Shown: in pieces, positions 7,441 through 15,846 of the stretch
How positions within the stretch are numbered: the first letter of the stretch is position 1
Layout of the letters: every line of letters begins with the position of its first letter
Source of the DNA: Lachnospiraceae bacterium UBA7054
GTDB lineage: Bacteria > Bacillota > Clostridia > Lachnospirales > Lachnospiraceae
Length of the DNA: 35,769 bases
Direction: 5' to 3'
Assembly: GCA_002492725.1 (NCBI GenBank)
Contig: DLAF01000057.1
Span: 1-35,769 of the forward strand
Program-made: the position numbers and the translations under genes
Notes under the pieces: model-generated
Seen by the model: the letters and a program-made list of their open reading frames with translations, nothing else
Databases searched by the model: none
Told to the model about the DNA's origin: nothing

Positions 7441-9106
7441 TCTTGGGAATCTCCAGAATCGCACCCCTGTTGCCGCTCGTCACCATTTCACGATACCTTG
7501 CCAAATATCCGCTCGTCACCTTGGGGTCTCTTGGCTGCCATTTTGCCCGTCTTTTTGCCAGCTCCTCATCGGATACCTTCACGTCCAGTTTCATATTCGG
7601 GATATCGATGCTGATGATATCGCCCTCTTCCACCAGCGCAATCGGACCGCCCACCGCCGCCTCAGGCGATACATGGCCGATGGATGCGCCCCTGGAAGCG
7701 CCTGAAAATCTGCCGTCCGTAATCAGCGCCACGCTGGAACCAAGTCCCATGCCTGCAATGGCTGAGGTCGGATTCAACATTTCCCTCATGCCCGGGCCTC
7801 CCTTCGGCCCTTCATAGCGAATCACCACCACGTCGCCCGCCACGATCTTTCCGCCTTTGATGGCTGCGATTGCGTCCTCCTCGCACTCAAAGACACGGGC
7901 AGGGCCTTCGTGCACCATCATTTCCTCCACCACGGCGGAACGCTTCACCACGCTGCCGTCGGGCGCAAGGTTTCCCTTTAAGACGGCAAGACCGCCTGTC
8001 TTACTGTAGGGATTTTCCACAGTACGAATAACATCCGTATTTTTATTAACGGCATCTTTAATATTTTCGCCGATTGTCTCTCCCGTGACCGTCATGCAGT
8101 CCGTGTGCAGCAGACCGATATCCGCAAGCTCCTTCATCACCGCATAGACACCGCCCGCCTCATTGAGATCCTCCATATAGGTTGGTCCTGCCGGTGCCAG
8201 ATGACACACGTTAGGAGTTTTCTCACTGATTTCATTGGCAAAAGAAATGTCAAAATCAAAGCCCACCTCATGAGCGATTGCCGGCAGATGCAGCATGGAG
8301 TTGGTAGAACAGCCGAGCGCCATATCTACCGTGAGGGCATTTAAGATCGCGTCCTTCGTCATGATATCCCTGGGTTTGATATCCTTTTTAAGCAGCTCCA
8401 TCACCGCCATGCCCGCGTGCTTCGCAAGCTTAATGCGCTCAGAATAGACCGCGGGAATCGTGCCGTTGCCGCGCAGTCCCATGCCCAGCGCCTCCGTCAG
8501 GCAGTTCATGGAATTGGCGGTGTACATGCCGGAGCAGGAACCGCAGGTAGGACAGGTCTTCTCCTCGAACTCCAGAAGTTCCTCATCGGTCAGGGTACCG
8601 GCCGCGTGAGAACCGACCGCCTCAAACATGGAAGAGAGACTTCTCTTGCAGCCCTGTACACGTCCCGCTAGCATGGGGCCGCCGGAGACGAATACCGTCG
8701 GCACATTGATCCTGGCCGCCGCCATCAAAAGACCCGGTACATTCTTATCGCAGTTGGGCACCATCACCAGCGCGTCAAACTGATGCGCAAGCGCCATACA
8801 CTCCGTGGAGTCCGCAATCAGATCTCTCGTTACCAAAGAATATTTCATACCGATGTGTCCCATGGCAATGCCATCGCAGACCGCGATCGCCGGGAAAACA
8901 ACGGGCACGCCACCCGCCTCCGCCACACCGAGCCGCACCGCATCCACGATCTTATCCAGATTCATATGGCCGGGCACGATCTCATTGTAGGAGCTGACGA
9001 TACCCACCATCGGCTTTTTCATCTCTTCCTGCGTAAATCCCAGAGCATTAAATAAACTTCTGTGAGGCGCCTGCTGAACGCCCGCTTTTACGTTGTCGCT
9101 TCTCAT
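7433..9106 (-). CDS. ilvD: Dihydroxy-acid dehydratase
   Basis: An iron-sulfur dehydratase that converts 2,3-dihydroxy acids to 2-oxo acids in valine and isoleucine synthesis. The 557-residue length is standard. Cluster cysteines are seen in VPNCDKNVPG (about residue 120) and CPTCGSCSGMYTANSMNCL (about 190-210). C-terminal signatures GPKGGPGMREML and ITDGRFSGASRGASIGHVSPEA are intact. The start follows AGAGGAG. It lies between the membrane glycosyltransferase-like gene (30-base gap) and ilvB (61 bases) in the same orientation and is most likely co-transcribed from the leuB promoter. Confidence 0.97.
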   Translation of the reverse strand: MRSDNVKAGVQQAPHRSLFNALGFTQEEMKKPMVGIVSSYNEIVPGHMNLDKIVDAVRLGVAEAGGVPVVFPAIAVCDGIAMGHIGMKYSLVTRDLIADSTECMALAHQFDALVMVPNCDKNVPGLLMAAARINVPTVFVSGGPMLAGRVQGCKRSLSSMFEAVGSHAAGTLTDEELLEFEEKTCPTCGSCSGMYTANSMNCLTEALGMGLRGNGTIPAVYSERIKLAKHAGMAVMELLKKDIKPRDIMTKDAILNALTVDMALGCSTNSMLHLPAIAHEVGFDFDISFANEISEKTPNVCHLAPAGPTYMEDLNEAGGVYAVMKELADIGLLHTDCMTVTGETIGENIKDAVNKNTDVIRTVENPYSKTGGLAVLKGNLAPDGSVVKRSAVVEEMMVHEGPARVFECEEDAIAAIKGGKIVAGDVVVIRYEGPKGGPGMREMLNPTSAIAGMGLGSSVALITDGRFSGASRGASIGHVSPEAAVGGPIALVEEGDIISIDIPNMKLDVKVSDEELAKRRAKWQPRDPKVTSGYLARYREMVTSGNRGAILEIPKNK

Positions 9107-9136
9107 ACTTTTTCTCCTCTCGCTTTTCTACTCACT

Positions 9137-10777
9137 TTATTGTTTCTCAAACAGGACAGCCTGCCAGTTTTCATACACCTGCATCATATTTTCATTAAGC
9201 CAGGCGCGCTTTTCCTCAACTTCCTCCCCAGTCAGATAAAACTTCCACTCTTCGGGAGCCTCCCTGTAACCATAGGTTTCTCCCAAAAGTGCCTTATCCA
9301 GAAGCACGATATCCGCCTCCTCAATCTGTCTGGTCACCCGCTCTTCCCCGATTCCATAAAGATACAAAAGCAGATACTCCTGATCGCAGTCCGTCACCGC
9401 AATCGTATCCGTTTCTTCTATTGTAATCTGCCGATACGCGTCTGCAAGAAACTCGTCCCGCATACTGTAAGGCGTTTTGTCTGCCAACACGAGTGCCCAG
9501 GAAAGGCCTGCCACAAGATACGCAAACGTCTTGACCGCTTTCGCCGCCCGCTCTCTCCATATAATAGAAGAATCCCCCTGCACCAGTGCTACCGTCTTTT
9601 GTATCAGCCAGCCTGACAGCAGCGCCGACCACACACCGAGGAAGGAAAATACCCGCTGATAGGGAAGTTTACACTGAATCACCAGCGCAATTGCCAGCAA
9701 AGCCGCCGTCAGTACAAAATACCATTCCAAAAAGACTTTTTTCGGCTTTCTGACCAGGCAGACTGCCGCGGCAATCAGCCCAATCCCTAACAGAAAACAC
9801 ATTCCGCCTCCCAAAAGTCCTCCCAAATTTGCTATGGGAAACAGTTGACCGCCGAAGAGTGTTTTCATCCAGTGGCCGGCCTCCCGGTTAAATTCCTGTC
9901 TCGTCATACTTTGAATATAAGGCGTGGCCAGCATGTAATCAATTCCTTCTTTTAACGCCCGAAAAGGCGCATGGAGAATGATACTAACATGCCCAACCTT
10001 GTAAAAGGGTCCGTCCGGCGTCTTGGAAAGCAGGTTGGAACCGATGGCAAGCCAGAGGATACCGTAAAGCCCCGCTGTGATCAGGGCGCTTACAAGAGAT
10101 ACCGCAATTAACCGCCAAAGCCTTTTGTAATCTCTGTCCGTAAGAAGCAGGAAGCCCCCGATCAGACAAACCGGCATCACCATATAAAGACTGCTGGGTA
10201 TCGCCCATAAAGAGATTACCAGCGATGCTCCAAACACAATATAATAACGCTTGCTATCTTTCTTTTCCGCCACGATCGCATACAACGACAGCAACGCTGC
10301 CAAATAGCAGAATGTAACCAGCGCATAACCCCTGCCCTGTACCGCCAATTGATTGACCATGTACATGCCCGCAAACAGAAAAACAGGTATGAGAGCAAAC
10401 TCTTTTGCAAACCACTTTCTCACAATCCGATACAGCAAAAGTAAACTTCCCAAGCTGCATAAATAGGATACACCACGCAGAGCAATCGGCGCACATCCAA
10501 ATATCCCCAAGCAGGCCGAAAGGGTGGAGTACCCCACATGATTATTGGGCAGCGGCCAGTGGATTGCCGCATAGACCGGACCTCTGCTGATAAAATAATA
10601 GTAAGTATACAGCTCGTCATACCAGGGAGTCAACGCAAACATTCGATATCCGTAATAGACCGCCATGGTACAAAAGAACAGGAAAAAAACTCTGTCCGCC
10701 GCAGTGATATGCGGCTTTTTCCATGCAATAAAATATGTGGTAACACCTTTTTCCCGATGTCCTGAAAAAAAACTCAC
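9137..10777 (-). CDS. Polytopic membrane protein, GT-C glycosyltransferase-like
   Basis: A 546-residue integral membrane protein with roughly ten hydrophobic segments and a soluble C-terminal tail of about 100 residues. The first extracytoplasmic loop has LTPWYDELYTYYYF followed by PLPNNHVGYS, resembling the acidic loop motif of GT-C (PMT/ArnT-like) polyprenyl-phosphate-sugar transferases. Family assignment is by this layout only, and the substrate is unknown. Its start is GTG, 4 bases after the leuB stop, with AGAGGA 12 bases upstream; the next in-frame ATG would remove part of the first membrane helix. The tight spacing places an envelope glycosyltransferase candidate inside a branched-chain amino acid operon. 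Confidence 0.75.
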   Translation of the reverse strand: MSFFSGHREKGVTTYFIAWKKPHITAADRVFFLFFCTMAVYYGYRMFALTPWYDELYTYYYFISRGPVYAAIHWPLPNNHVGYSTLSACLGIFGCAPIALRGVSYLCSLGSLLLLYRIVRKWFAKEFALIPVFLFAGMYMVNQLAVQGRGYALVTFCYLAALLSLYAIVAEKKDSKRYYIVFGASLVISLWAIPSSLYMVMPVCLIGGFLLLTDRDYKRLWRLIAVSLVSALITAGLYGILWLAIGSNLLSKTPDGPFYKVGHVSIILHAPFRALKEGIDYMLATPYIQSMTRQEFNREAGHWMKTLFGGQLFPIANLGGLLGGGMCFLLGIGLIAAAVCLVRKPKKVFLEWYFVLTAALLAIALVIQCKLPYQRVFSFLGVWSALLSGWLIQKTVALVQGDSSIIWRERAAKAVKTFAYLVAGLSWALVLADKTPYSMRDEFLADAYRQITIEETDTIAVTDCDQEYLLLYLYGIGEERVTRQIEEADIVLLDKALLGETYGYREAPEEWKFYLTGEEVEEKRAWLNENMMQVYENWQAVLFEKQ

Positions 10778-10781
10778 GTTA

Positions 10782-11867
10782 TTATTTAATCCTCTCCACG
10801 ATCAGATCGCCCATTCTTTGGCAGCCCACCTGCTCACAGCCGGCGGACATAATGTCACCTGTACGGTATCCGTCCTGAAGCACCTGTTTTACGGCATTGT
10901 CAATGGCATCCGCTTCCCTGTCCAAATCAAAACTGTAGCGCAGCATCATGGATGCCGAAAGAACGGTGGCAATGGGATTGGCCTTGTCTTGTCCCGCAAT
11001 ATCGGGCGCAGAACCGTGGCTCGGCTCATAAAGGCCGAATTTCGTATCGTTTAAGGAGGCGGATGCCAGCATACCGATTGAACCGGTCACCATACTCGCC
11101 TCATCGGATAAGATATCACCAAACATATTCTCTGTCAGAATCACATCAAACTGTGCCGGATCTTTTACCAGCTGCATCGCACAGTTGTCCACCAGCATAT
11201 GTTCCAGGGTCACGTCCGGATAATCTTTTGCCACCTCTTCAACCACCGCTCTCCAGAGTCTGGAAGAATCCAGCACATTAGCCTTATCCACGCTGGTCAC
11301 TTTCTTCTTTCTCTTTCTGGCAATGTCAAAACCCTTGATGGCAATTCTGCGAATCTCATTCTCATCGTAAGTCAGCGTATCGATCGCTTTTCTGACCCCG
11401 TTCTCCTCCACCGTTTTTCTCTCGCCAAAATACAGACCGCCCGTCAGCTCCCGCATGATCAGCATGTCAAAGCCCTTCGCGGAAATTTCCTCCTTTAAGG
11501 GGCAGGCGCCCGCAAGCTCTTCATATAAGACAGCAGGACGAAGATTGGCAAACAGATTCAGGGCCTTACGGATCGCTAATAATCCCGCCTCCGGCCGCAG
11601 ATTGGGTGCAAGCTTATACCAGGGGGAGGTGGTCGTATCTCCACCAATCGAACCCATCAGCACCGCATCCGCATTTTTTGCGGTTTCCACGGCTTCCTCC
11701 GTCAGGGGTACGCCATGCACATCGATGGATGCGCCGCCCATCAGAATATCTGTATACTGCATGTTGTGCCCGTATTTTACCGCCACTGCATCCAGCACTC
11801 TCTTGGCCTGCGCCACGATCTCCGGGCCGATTCCGTCCCCGGGAATACAGGTTATCTTCAATTCCAT
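10782..11867 (-). CDS. leuB: 3-isopropylmalate dehydrogenase
   Basis: NAD-dependent oxidative decarboxylase of the leucine pathway. The 361-residue product begins MELKITCIPGDGIGPEIV, which holds the conserved N-terminal substrate and NAD region, and has LLAIRKALNLFANLRPA, the catalytic Tyr region ELTGGLYFGER, Lys/Asp region VDNCAMQLV, and C-terminal EPSHGSAPDIAGQDKANP. These distinguish LeuB from isocitrate dehydrogenase. GGAGG lies 5 bases before the chosen ATG (11867); a second ATG four codons earlier overlaps that site. It is the first gene after a good promoter and heads the run leuB, GT-C protein, ilvD, ilvB. leuA, leuC, leuD and ilvC are not in the window. Confidence 0.96.
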   Translation of the reverse strand: MELKITCIPGDGIGPEIVAQAKRVLDAVAVKYGHNMQYTDILMGGASIDVHGVPLTEEAVETAKNADAVLMGSIGGDTTTSPWYKLAPNLRPEAGLLAIRKALNLFANLRPAVLYEELAGACPLKEEISAKGFDMLIMRELTGGLYFGERKTVEENGVRKAIDTLTYDENEIRRIAIKGFDIARKRKKKVTSVDKANVLDSSRLWRAVVEEVAKDYPDVTLEHMLVDNCAMQLVKDPAQFDVILTENMFGDILSDEASMVTGSIGMLASASLNDTKFGLYEPSHGSAPDIAGQDKANPIATVLSASMMLRYSFDLDREADAIDNAVKQVLQDGYRTGDIMSAGCEQVGCQRMGDLIVERIK

Positions 11868-11950
11868 AGCTTCCTCCATTCTGAGCCAATCATAAAGATA
11901 TATCGCCCTCTATTTTAAAAACCACCTATTACGTATAATAATACTTATAC

Positions 11951-11979
11951 ATAATAGACTATTCGCCCAAAAATTTCAA
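11951..11979 (-). promoter_or_regulatory. Promoter of leuB operon
   Basis: TTGAAA (11974-11979), exactly 17 bases, then TATTAT (11951-11956) on the minus strand, about 84 bases before leuB. The short leader leaves no room for a leucine T-box, so control of this operon must be at the promoter or elsewhere. Confidence 0.7.
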
Positions 11980-11983
11980 TAAG

Positions 11984-12015
11984 AAAAAGCCGGATCCTTT
12001 CTGACCCGGCTTTTT
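11984..12015 (-). terminator. Terminator of the lipoprotein gene
   Basis: A 10-bp perfect stem AAAAAGCCGG / CCGGCTTTTT with a 12-base loop. It has T tracts on both strands, but on the minus strand it ends the lipoprotein transcript 22 bases after the stop and just upstream of the leuB promoter. Confidence 0.92.
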
Positions 12016-12037
12016 AACCTTACTATGATAACTTTTT

Positions 12038-12625
12038 TTATTCCGCTGCTTTAAAGCTTCTTTCTTCCAGAACGTTCCCGTCAGCATCCTGATATCTGAC
12101 GATCAGCGTTACAACACCGGACTCTCCCATGGCATCATCCAACGATCTTGCCATTGCTTCGAACGCGGCTGTCGTTGCATCCAGACCGGTTTTCAGATTT
12201 TCTTTTAACTCATCAGTAATCAGGGACGCATCCTCAATGGTATAAATGTAAGTAAAATCATTTCCCTTTACTTCCATTGCTATGGACATACCCTCTTCAG
12301 CCTGCGCCGCGATCTGTTCCTCAAGCTGCTGTTTCTGCTCAGGCACCGCGTTCAGATAATCTTCCAGCGTCATACCCTCTACAGACGCATCGTCAGAAGT
12401 TTCCTCTTCTGCAGGAGCTTCCTCCTCGGTGGAAGCATCTTCCTCAACAGGCGCTTCTTCCTCGGTGGAAGTCTCTTCCTCAACAGGTGTCTCCTCTGAA
12501 GAAACATTCTCCGCCACTACAGCCTCACCACTCACCTCAGCATCGGAACCACCGCATGCCGTCATGGAAAGGGTCATAGCCATCAGGGCTGCACACAATA
12601 AAGACTTTACTGCTTTGCTTTTCAT
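12038..12625 (-). CDS. Acidic repeat-containing lipoprotein (DUF4854-like)
   Basis: A 195-residue predicted lipoprotein. From the start MKSKAVKS (GGAGGAG 7 bases upstream) there is a basic, hydrophobic signal peptide with lipobox SMTACGG near residue 24, so it is probably anchored to the outer face of the membrane. A Glu/Thr/Ser-rich linker follows (about residues 37-77), built partly from a 12-residue repeat encoded by a 36-base DNA repeat. The C-terminal globular part starts at MTLEDYLNAVPEQKQQLEEQ and resembles what I recall as DUF4854 of Firmicutes lipoproteins; this name is tentative. No enzyme motif is seen. It has its own promoter and terminator. Confidence 0.85.
   Translation of the reverse strand: MKSKAVKSLLCAALMAMTLSMTACGGSDAEVSGEAVVAENVSSEETPVEEETSTEEEAPVEEDASTEEEAPAEEETSDDASVEGMTLEDYLNAVPEQKQQLEEQIAAQAEEGMSIAMEVKGNDFTYIYTIEDASLITDELKENLKTGLDATTAAFEAMARSLDDAMGESGVVTLIVRYQDADGNVLEERSFKAAE
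12423..12494. repeat. Two 36-base tandem repeats in lipoprotein linker
   Basis: Units at 12423-12458 and 12459-12494 are near identical and encode the acidic linker repeats of the lipoprotein. Such coding repeats can change copy number by slippage without a frameshift, because the unit is a multiple of three. Confidence 0.75.
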
Positions 12626-12673
12626 AATAATCTCCTCCGTGTTCTCATTTCTATTATTATCACACAAGACGAG

Positions 12674-12702
12674 ATTTTACAGGAATCTTATTCTTTTGTC
12701 AA
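12674..12702 (-). promoter_or_regulatory. Promoter of lipoprotein gene
   Basis: A near-consensus promoter on the minus strand: TTGACA (12697-12702), 17 bases, TAAAAT (12674-12679), about 50 bases before the start codon. Confidence 0.85.
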
Positions 12703-12727
12703 TCCCTAAATTACATCCTTTTTTTGG

Positions 12728-13042
12728 CTACTCTGTCTCCGGCTTTTCAATCTGCGTGATTGCAGACTTCTGCATGGGAATCCGACAGTTCTTGTTGCTG
12801 CCAAACTCCACAATGACAGTATCATCCGTGATATCGATCACAATTCCATAAAAACCGCTGCTTGTGAGCACGCAGTCTCCAACTGCCATATCCGCGAGCA
12901 TTGCCGCCATCCGTTTCTGTTCCTTTTTCTGGGGACGAATCATGAAAAAGTACATGAATCCTACAATAATAACAATATAGAGAATCATGATCAGTCCGCC
13001 GCCCGCGGCAGCCCCCGCTTCTGCTGTTAATAACATTCCCAT
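12728..13042 (-). CDS. yajC: Preprotein translocase accessory subunit YajC
   Basis: A 104-residue single-span membrane protein of the Sec accessory complex. A Gly/Ala-rich N-terminus leads to one membrane helix (residues 17-35), then the hallmark RPQKKEQKR cytoplasmic segment and MAVGDCVLTSSGFYGIVIDI beta-rich domain. GGAGG lies 7 bases before the ATG. It follows tgt by 85 bases; the tgt-yajC order is widely conserved in bacteria and supports the call. A separate promoter is visible between them. Confidence 0.95.
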   Translation of the reverse strand: MGMLLTAEAGAAAGGGLIMILYIVIIVGFMYFFMIRPQKKEQKRMAAMLADMAVGDCVLTSSGFYGIVIDITDDTVIVEFGSNKNCRIPMQKSAITQIEKPETE

Positions 13043-13082
13043 AACATTACCTCCGTTATTTAATCAATGAATACTATTGCAT

Positions 13083-13111
13083 ATCATACACAACTTAAAA
13101 GGGAAAAACAA
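13083..13111 (-). promoter_or_regulatory. Possible promoter of yajC
   Basis: TTGTTT (13106-13111), 17 bases, TATGAT (13083-13088) on the minus strand, 40 bases before yajC. A short CAAG-GGG-CTTG hairpin followed by five T lies immediately upstream and could weakly end tgt transcription. Confidence 0.55.
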
Positions 13112-13127
13112 GCCCCTTGCAAAAATT

Positions 13128-14282
13128 TCATAAATCACCCGATTCCGAATCCGTTTCCTTTCCCTGCATTCTTGCAAGCTTTTGCTTTTTGTAGGCCGCA
13201 AACCGCCCCTCATCCAGCGCATCCCTGATTTCCTGCATCATCGTATTATAGAAATAAAGATTATGCAATACACAAAGACGCATCCCCAACATCTCTTTTG
13301 CTTTCAAAAGATGCCTGATATAGGCTCTGGAATACCGCCTGCAGGCAGGACAGGAACAGCCTTCCTCGATTGGCCTATCGTCCAGCTCATATTTTGCATT
13401 GAAGAGATTAATCTTCCCCTGATTCGTATAAAGATGCCCGTGCCGTCCGTTTCTGGTGGGATACACGCAGTCAAAAAAATCAACGCCCCGCTCCACCGCT
13501 TCCAGAATGTTGGCCGGTGTCCCAACTCCCATCAAATAAGTAGGTTTATCCGTCGGCAAATGGGGAACCGTCTCCTCGATCACATGATACATCTGCTCAT
13601 GGCTCTCTCCCACCGCCAGTCCGCCCAGCGCGTAGCCGTCGCAGGAAAATTCCGCAATCTGCCTCGCGTGTTCGATACGGATATCATCAAAGACCGCTCC
13701 CTGATTGATTCCAAATAGCAGCTGTTTTTTATTTATGGTATCCTCCAGCCCGTTCAACCGCTCCATCTCCCGTTTGCAACGTACCAACCATCTGGTTGTG
13801 CGCGCCACGGAATCTTCCACATATTTCCTTTCTGCCATACTGGGAGGACACTCATCAAAAGCCATCGCAATCGTAGATGCAAGATTACTTTGAATCTGCA
13901 TGCTCTCCTCCGGCCCCATAAAGATCTTACGTCCGTCAATATGAGAATGAAAATACACACCCTCTTCCTTGATCCGCCGAAGGCCTGCCAGCGAAAATAC
14001 CTGAAATCCGCCAGAGTCCGTGAGAATCGGCCTGTCCCAGGACATAAACCGATGCAGCCCGCCCAGTTCCCTGATAATATGATCTCCCGGCCTTACATGC
14101 AGATGATACGTATTGGACAGCTGCACCTGTGTGCCGATCTGCTCCAGATCCTCCGTGGATACCGCACCCTTTATGGCAGCTGCCGTCCCTACATTCATAA
14201 AGACAGGGGTCTGGATCGTGCCGTGTACCGTGGTAAGTTCGGCGCGCTTCGCCCTGCCTTCCTGTTTTAAAATTCGATACAT
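13128..14282 (-). CDS. tgt: tRNA-guanine transglycosylase
   Basis: Exchanges guanine 34 of Asp, Asn, His and Tyr tRNAs for the queuosine precursor preQ1. The 384-residue product is full length. The nucleophile/substrate Asp motif LTDSGGFQVFSL (about residue 90), the second Asp in FDCVYPTRNGRHGHLYT, and the C-terminal zinc site CSCPACRRYSRAYIRHLLKA with a later His (LHNLYFYNTMMQ) are all present. The start follows AAAGAGG. It lies 38 bases after the carboxypeptidase gene and precedes yajC. Queuosine synthesis genes are not in the window. Confidence 0.97.
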   Translation of the reverse strand: MYRILKQEGRAKRAELTTVHGTIQTPVFMNVGTAAAIKGAVSTEDLEQIGTQVQLSNTYHLHVRPGDHIIRELGGLHRFMSWDRPILTDSGGFQVFSLAGLRRIKEEGVYFHSHIDGRKIFMGPEESMQIQSNLASTIAMAFDECPPSMAERKYVEDSVARTTRWLVRCKREMERLNGLEDTINKKQLLFGINQGAVFDDIRIEHARQIAEFSCDGYALGGLAVGESHEQMYHVIEETVPHLPTDKPTYLMGVGTPANILEAVERGVDFFDCVYPTRNGRHGHLYTNQGKINLFNAKYELDDRPIEEGCSCPACRRYSRAYIRHLLKAKEMLGMRLCVLHNLYFYNTMMQEIRDALDEGRFAAYKKQKLARMQGKETDSESGDL

Positions 14283-14320
14283 ACTATCCTCTTTCCTGAA
14301 AATAAAGCAAAATGAAATAA

Positions 14321-15397
14321 CTATAGATATTTATCCCAAAACTCCTCCAGGCAGAGATCCTCCTCTTTCATAACGGAAGCTGCCTCTCTGCCGACATAGC
14401 GGAAATGCCACGGCTCATACACAATGCTCGTAATATATTCCTTCTCCTCGGGATATCGCAGGATAAAACCATACTCATGACTGTGGTCGGCAAGCCACTT
14501 ACCTTCCTTCGTATCGGCAAACCCCGCCTTGAGATCCGGATAAGATTCTGAAGTGATATCGAGCGCAAGACCGACTTCATGCTCGCTGCAGCCAGGAACC
14601 GTAATGACCTGCGAGGTGACTTTATAAGCCTCCATGTAGGACAGCCCCTGCCGCATATATGATCTGATTCTGTCGTTAAAATTGGATTGCTGCCTGTCAG
14701 AGGTTCGATACGGAGAGCGGATTACCAGATTCAAACCGTCCTTTTTTGCCGCCTGCATCATCAACAGCAGATCGTCTAAAACCCGATCGTCAAGCCGGAT
14801 GCTATTGGTCTCAATCGACAGCCTGCCAAGCTTAAATTCATAATCATCCGATATCGGATGCTGTTTATTGATCAGCACAAGCCGCCAGTCTGAGGCATCG
14901 AAGCTGACTTCCTCCACATCAGCTGTCTTCTGCTTCTCATCCCCAATCTGTGCCTCTCCGTCATGCGCCTCCTCATGATCATGGTACGCCAAAATATCAT
15001 CGAGCGTATATGCCTCGATCTGCGCCGCTTCCTCCGCCTCGTACTCAGCTTTGCTCTTCTTTTCCTCCAAAAGCACTTCCGTCTCCGACACAACCGGTGC
15101 AACTGCCGCCAGCGAGATATCCGATGTCCCTACGATTGCACTGTAAGTCTCCTGTACACCGGTGAAACCTGTGCGCTCCGCAAACACCGCAAAGGAAAAA
15201 CTGCAGCTGCTCACAAAAAAGATGCCTACAAAAGCCATACTGACATAGCGCTTGCCGTTTGACACAAAATGTCTTCCTAAATAATAGAAGAAAAGCACGA
15301 ACGACAATGCCGCCATGGAGGGATACCTTAATAATTTATGCCTTTTTGCCACACCCGTAAAATATGCGATTGCTTTTTCTCGAAATGTTTTATTCAT
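14321..15397 (-). CDS. VanY-type D-alanyl-D-alanine carboxypeptidase
   Basis: A predicted zinc peptidase of the M15B family that removes the terminal D-Ala from peptidoglycan stems. The 358-residue protein has a basic N-terminus with two hydrophobic stretches (about residues 27-41 and 52-72), an acidic linker rich in Glu (residues 105-165), and a C-terminal VanY domain. The zinc ligands are seen in SEHEVGLALDIT (His, Asp) and EPWHFRYVG (His); the substrate Arg/Ser region is IRSPYRTSDRQ. It is probably membrane anchored with the catalytic domain outside. GAGGA lies 5 bases before the ATG. Without vanA/H/X genes near, a housekeeping wall role is more likely than vancomycin resistance. Confidence 0.93.
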   Translation of the reverse strand: MNKTFREKAIAYFTGVAKRHKLLRYPSMAALSFVLFFYYLGRHFVSNGKRYVSMAFVGIFFVSSCSFSFAVFAERTGFTGVQETYSAIVGTSDISLAAVAPVVSETEVLLEEKKSKAEYEAEEAAQIEAYTLDDILAYHDHEEAHDGEAQIGDEKQKTADVEEVSFDASDWRLVLINKQHPISDDYEFKLGRLSIETNSIRLDDRVLDDLLLMMQAAKKDGLNLVIRSPYRTSDRQQSNFNDRIRSYMRQGLSYMEAYKVTSQVITVPGCSEHEVGLALDITSESYPDLKAGFADTKEGKWLADHSHEYGFILRYPEEKEYITSIVYEPWHFRYVGREAASVMKEEDLCLEEFWDKYL

Positions 15398-15448
15398 TCA
15401 ATCCTCAAATGTTAATCAGACTAACCCTAACATACAATTCTGTCTTAT

Positions 15449-15476
15449 ATCATAACATATAAAATTTTTTTGTACA
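15449..15476 (-). promoter_or_regulatory. Possible promoter of carboxypeptidase-tgt genes
   Basis: On the minus strand TGTACA (15471-15476), a 16-base spacer and TATGAT (15449-15454), about 50 bases before the start. A second candidate, TTGTAT with TAACAT 17 bases away, lies closer to the gene. Confidence 0.5.
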
Positions 15477-15625
15477 GTCCCTTTTTATGTAAATCTGTCA
15501 TATTTCTGCTTTTTTTTCTCATTTTGCCAAAGTTTTCCTCCTTGATTTGATTTTTGGAATCCGGCTACTTTTCTTTTTCTCCATCCTCACCGTACTTTTT
15601 CCATCTTTTTTTCGACAGTCTACCC
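15477..15625. other. T-rich intergenic stretch
   Basis: Between the divergent promoters of the carboxypeptidase gene and aroC, the plus strand is strongly pyrimidine rich with several T runs. I find no credible gene or conserved RNA fold in it. Confidence 0.5.
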
Positions 15626-15653
15626 TTGCATTTTGTATCAGATATGATATGAT
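15626..15653 (+). promoter_or_regulatory. Promoter of aroC
   Basis: TTGCAT (15626-15631), a 16-base spacer and TATGAT (15648-15653). It leaves a leader of about 185 bases before aroC, long enough for regulation. Confidence 0.55.
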
Positions 15654-15703
15654 GGTTGAGAAGAAAAAGCGCGTTTTTTCGCACGATTTTTCCTTTGTTT
15701 ACG

Positions 15704-15749
15704 GTTTTCCGAACACATGGGAGCCCCTCCCTGGGAAAACAGTATTTTT
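15704..15749 (+). promoter_or_regulatory. Hairpin with T tract in aroC leader (possible attenuator)
   Basis: An outer stem GTTTTCC (15704-15710) / GGAAAAC (15734-15740) encloses an inner stem GGGAG / CTCCC (15719-15731), followed by AGTATTTTT. The shape resembles an intrinsic terminator within the aroC leader, but the T tract starts four bases after the stem, so its strength is uncertain. Confidence 0.35.
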
Positions 15750-15786
15750 AATTCTGCATTTTATATTTCACGTGCAATTTAATTAT

Positions 15787-15800
15787 GCAGGATATCCTGC
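15787..15800. promoter_or_regulatory. 14-bp perfect palindrome upstream of aroC
   Basis: GCAGGATATCCTGC is a perfect palindrome 47 bases before the aroC start, downstream of the promoter. It could be a repressor site or a small RNA hairpin; no regulator gene is adjacent. Confidence 0.35.
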
Positions 15801-15846
15801 GTGATATTATCAGAAAACTTCATACAATACAAGAAAGGGTTAGACA

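Noticed and set aside
11868..11950. Leucine T-box or leader peptide before leuB
   Set aside because: Fewer than 90 bases separate promoter and gene, with no GGTGG-type antiterminator, terminator, or Leu-rich frame.
14321..15397. Vancomycin resistance gene (vanY)
   Set aside because: The domain is VanY-type, but there is no vanHAX or VanRS nearby and the setting (tgt, yajC) is housekeeping.
15547..15804. An 85-codon Phe-rich frame upstream of aroC as a real small protein
   Set aside because: The region is T-rich, so Phe codons are expected. No ribosome binding site precedes its start codons, and it overlaps the proposed promoter. Kept only as a weak attenuation idea.
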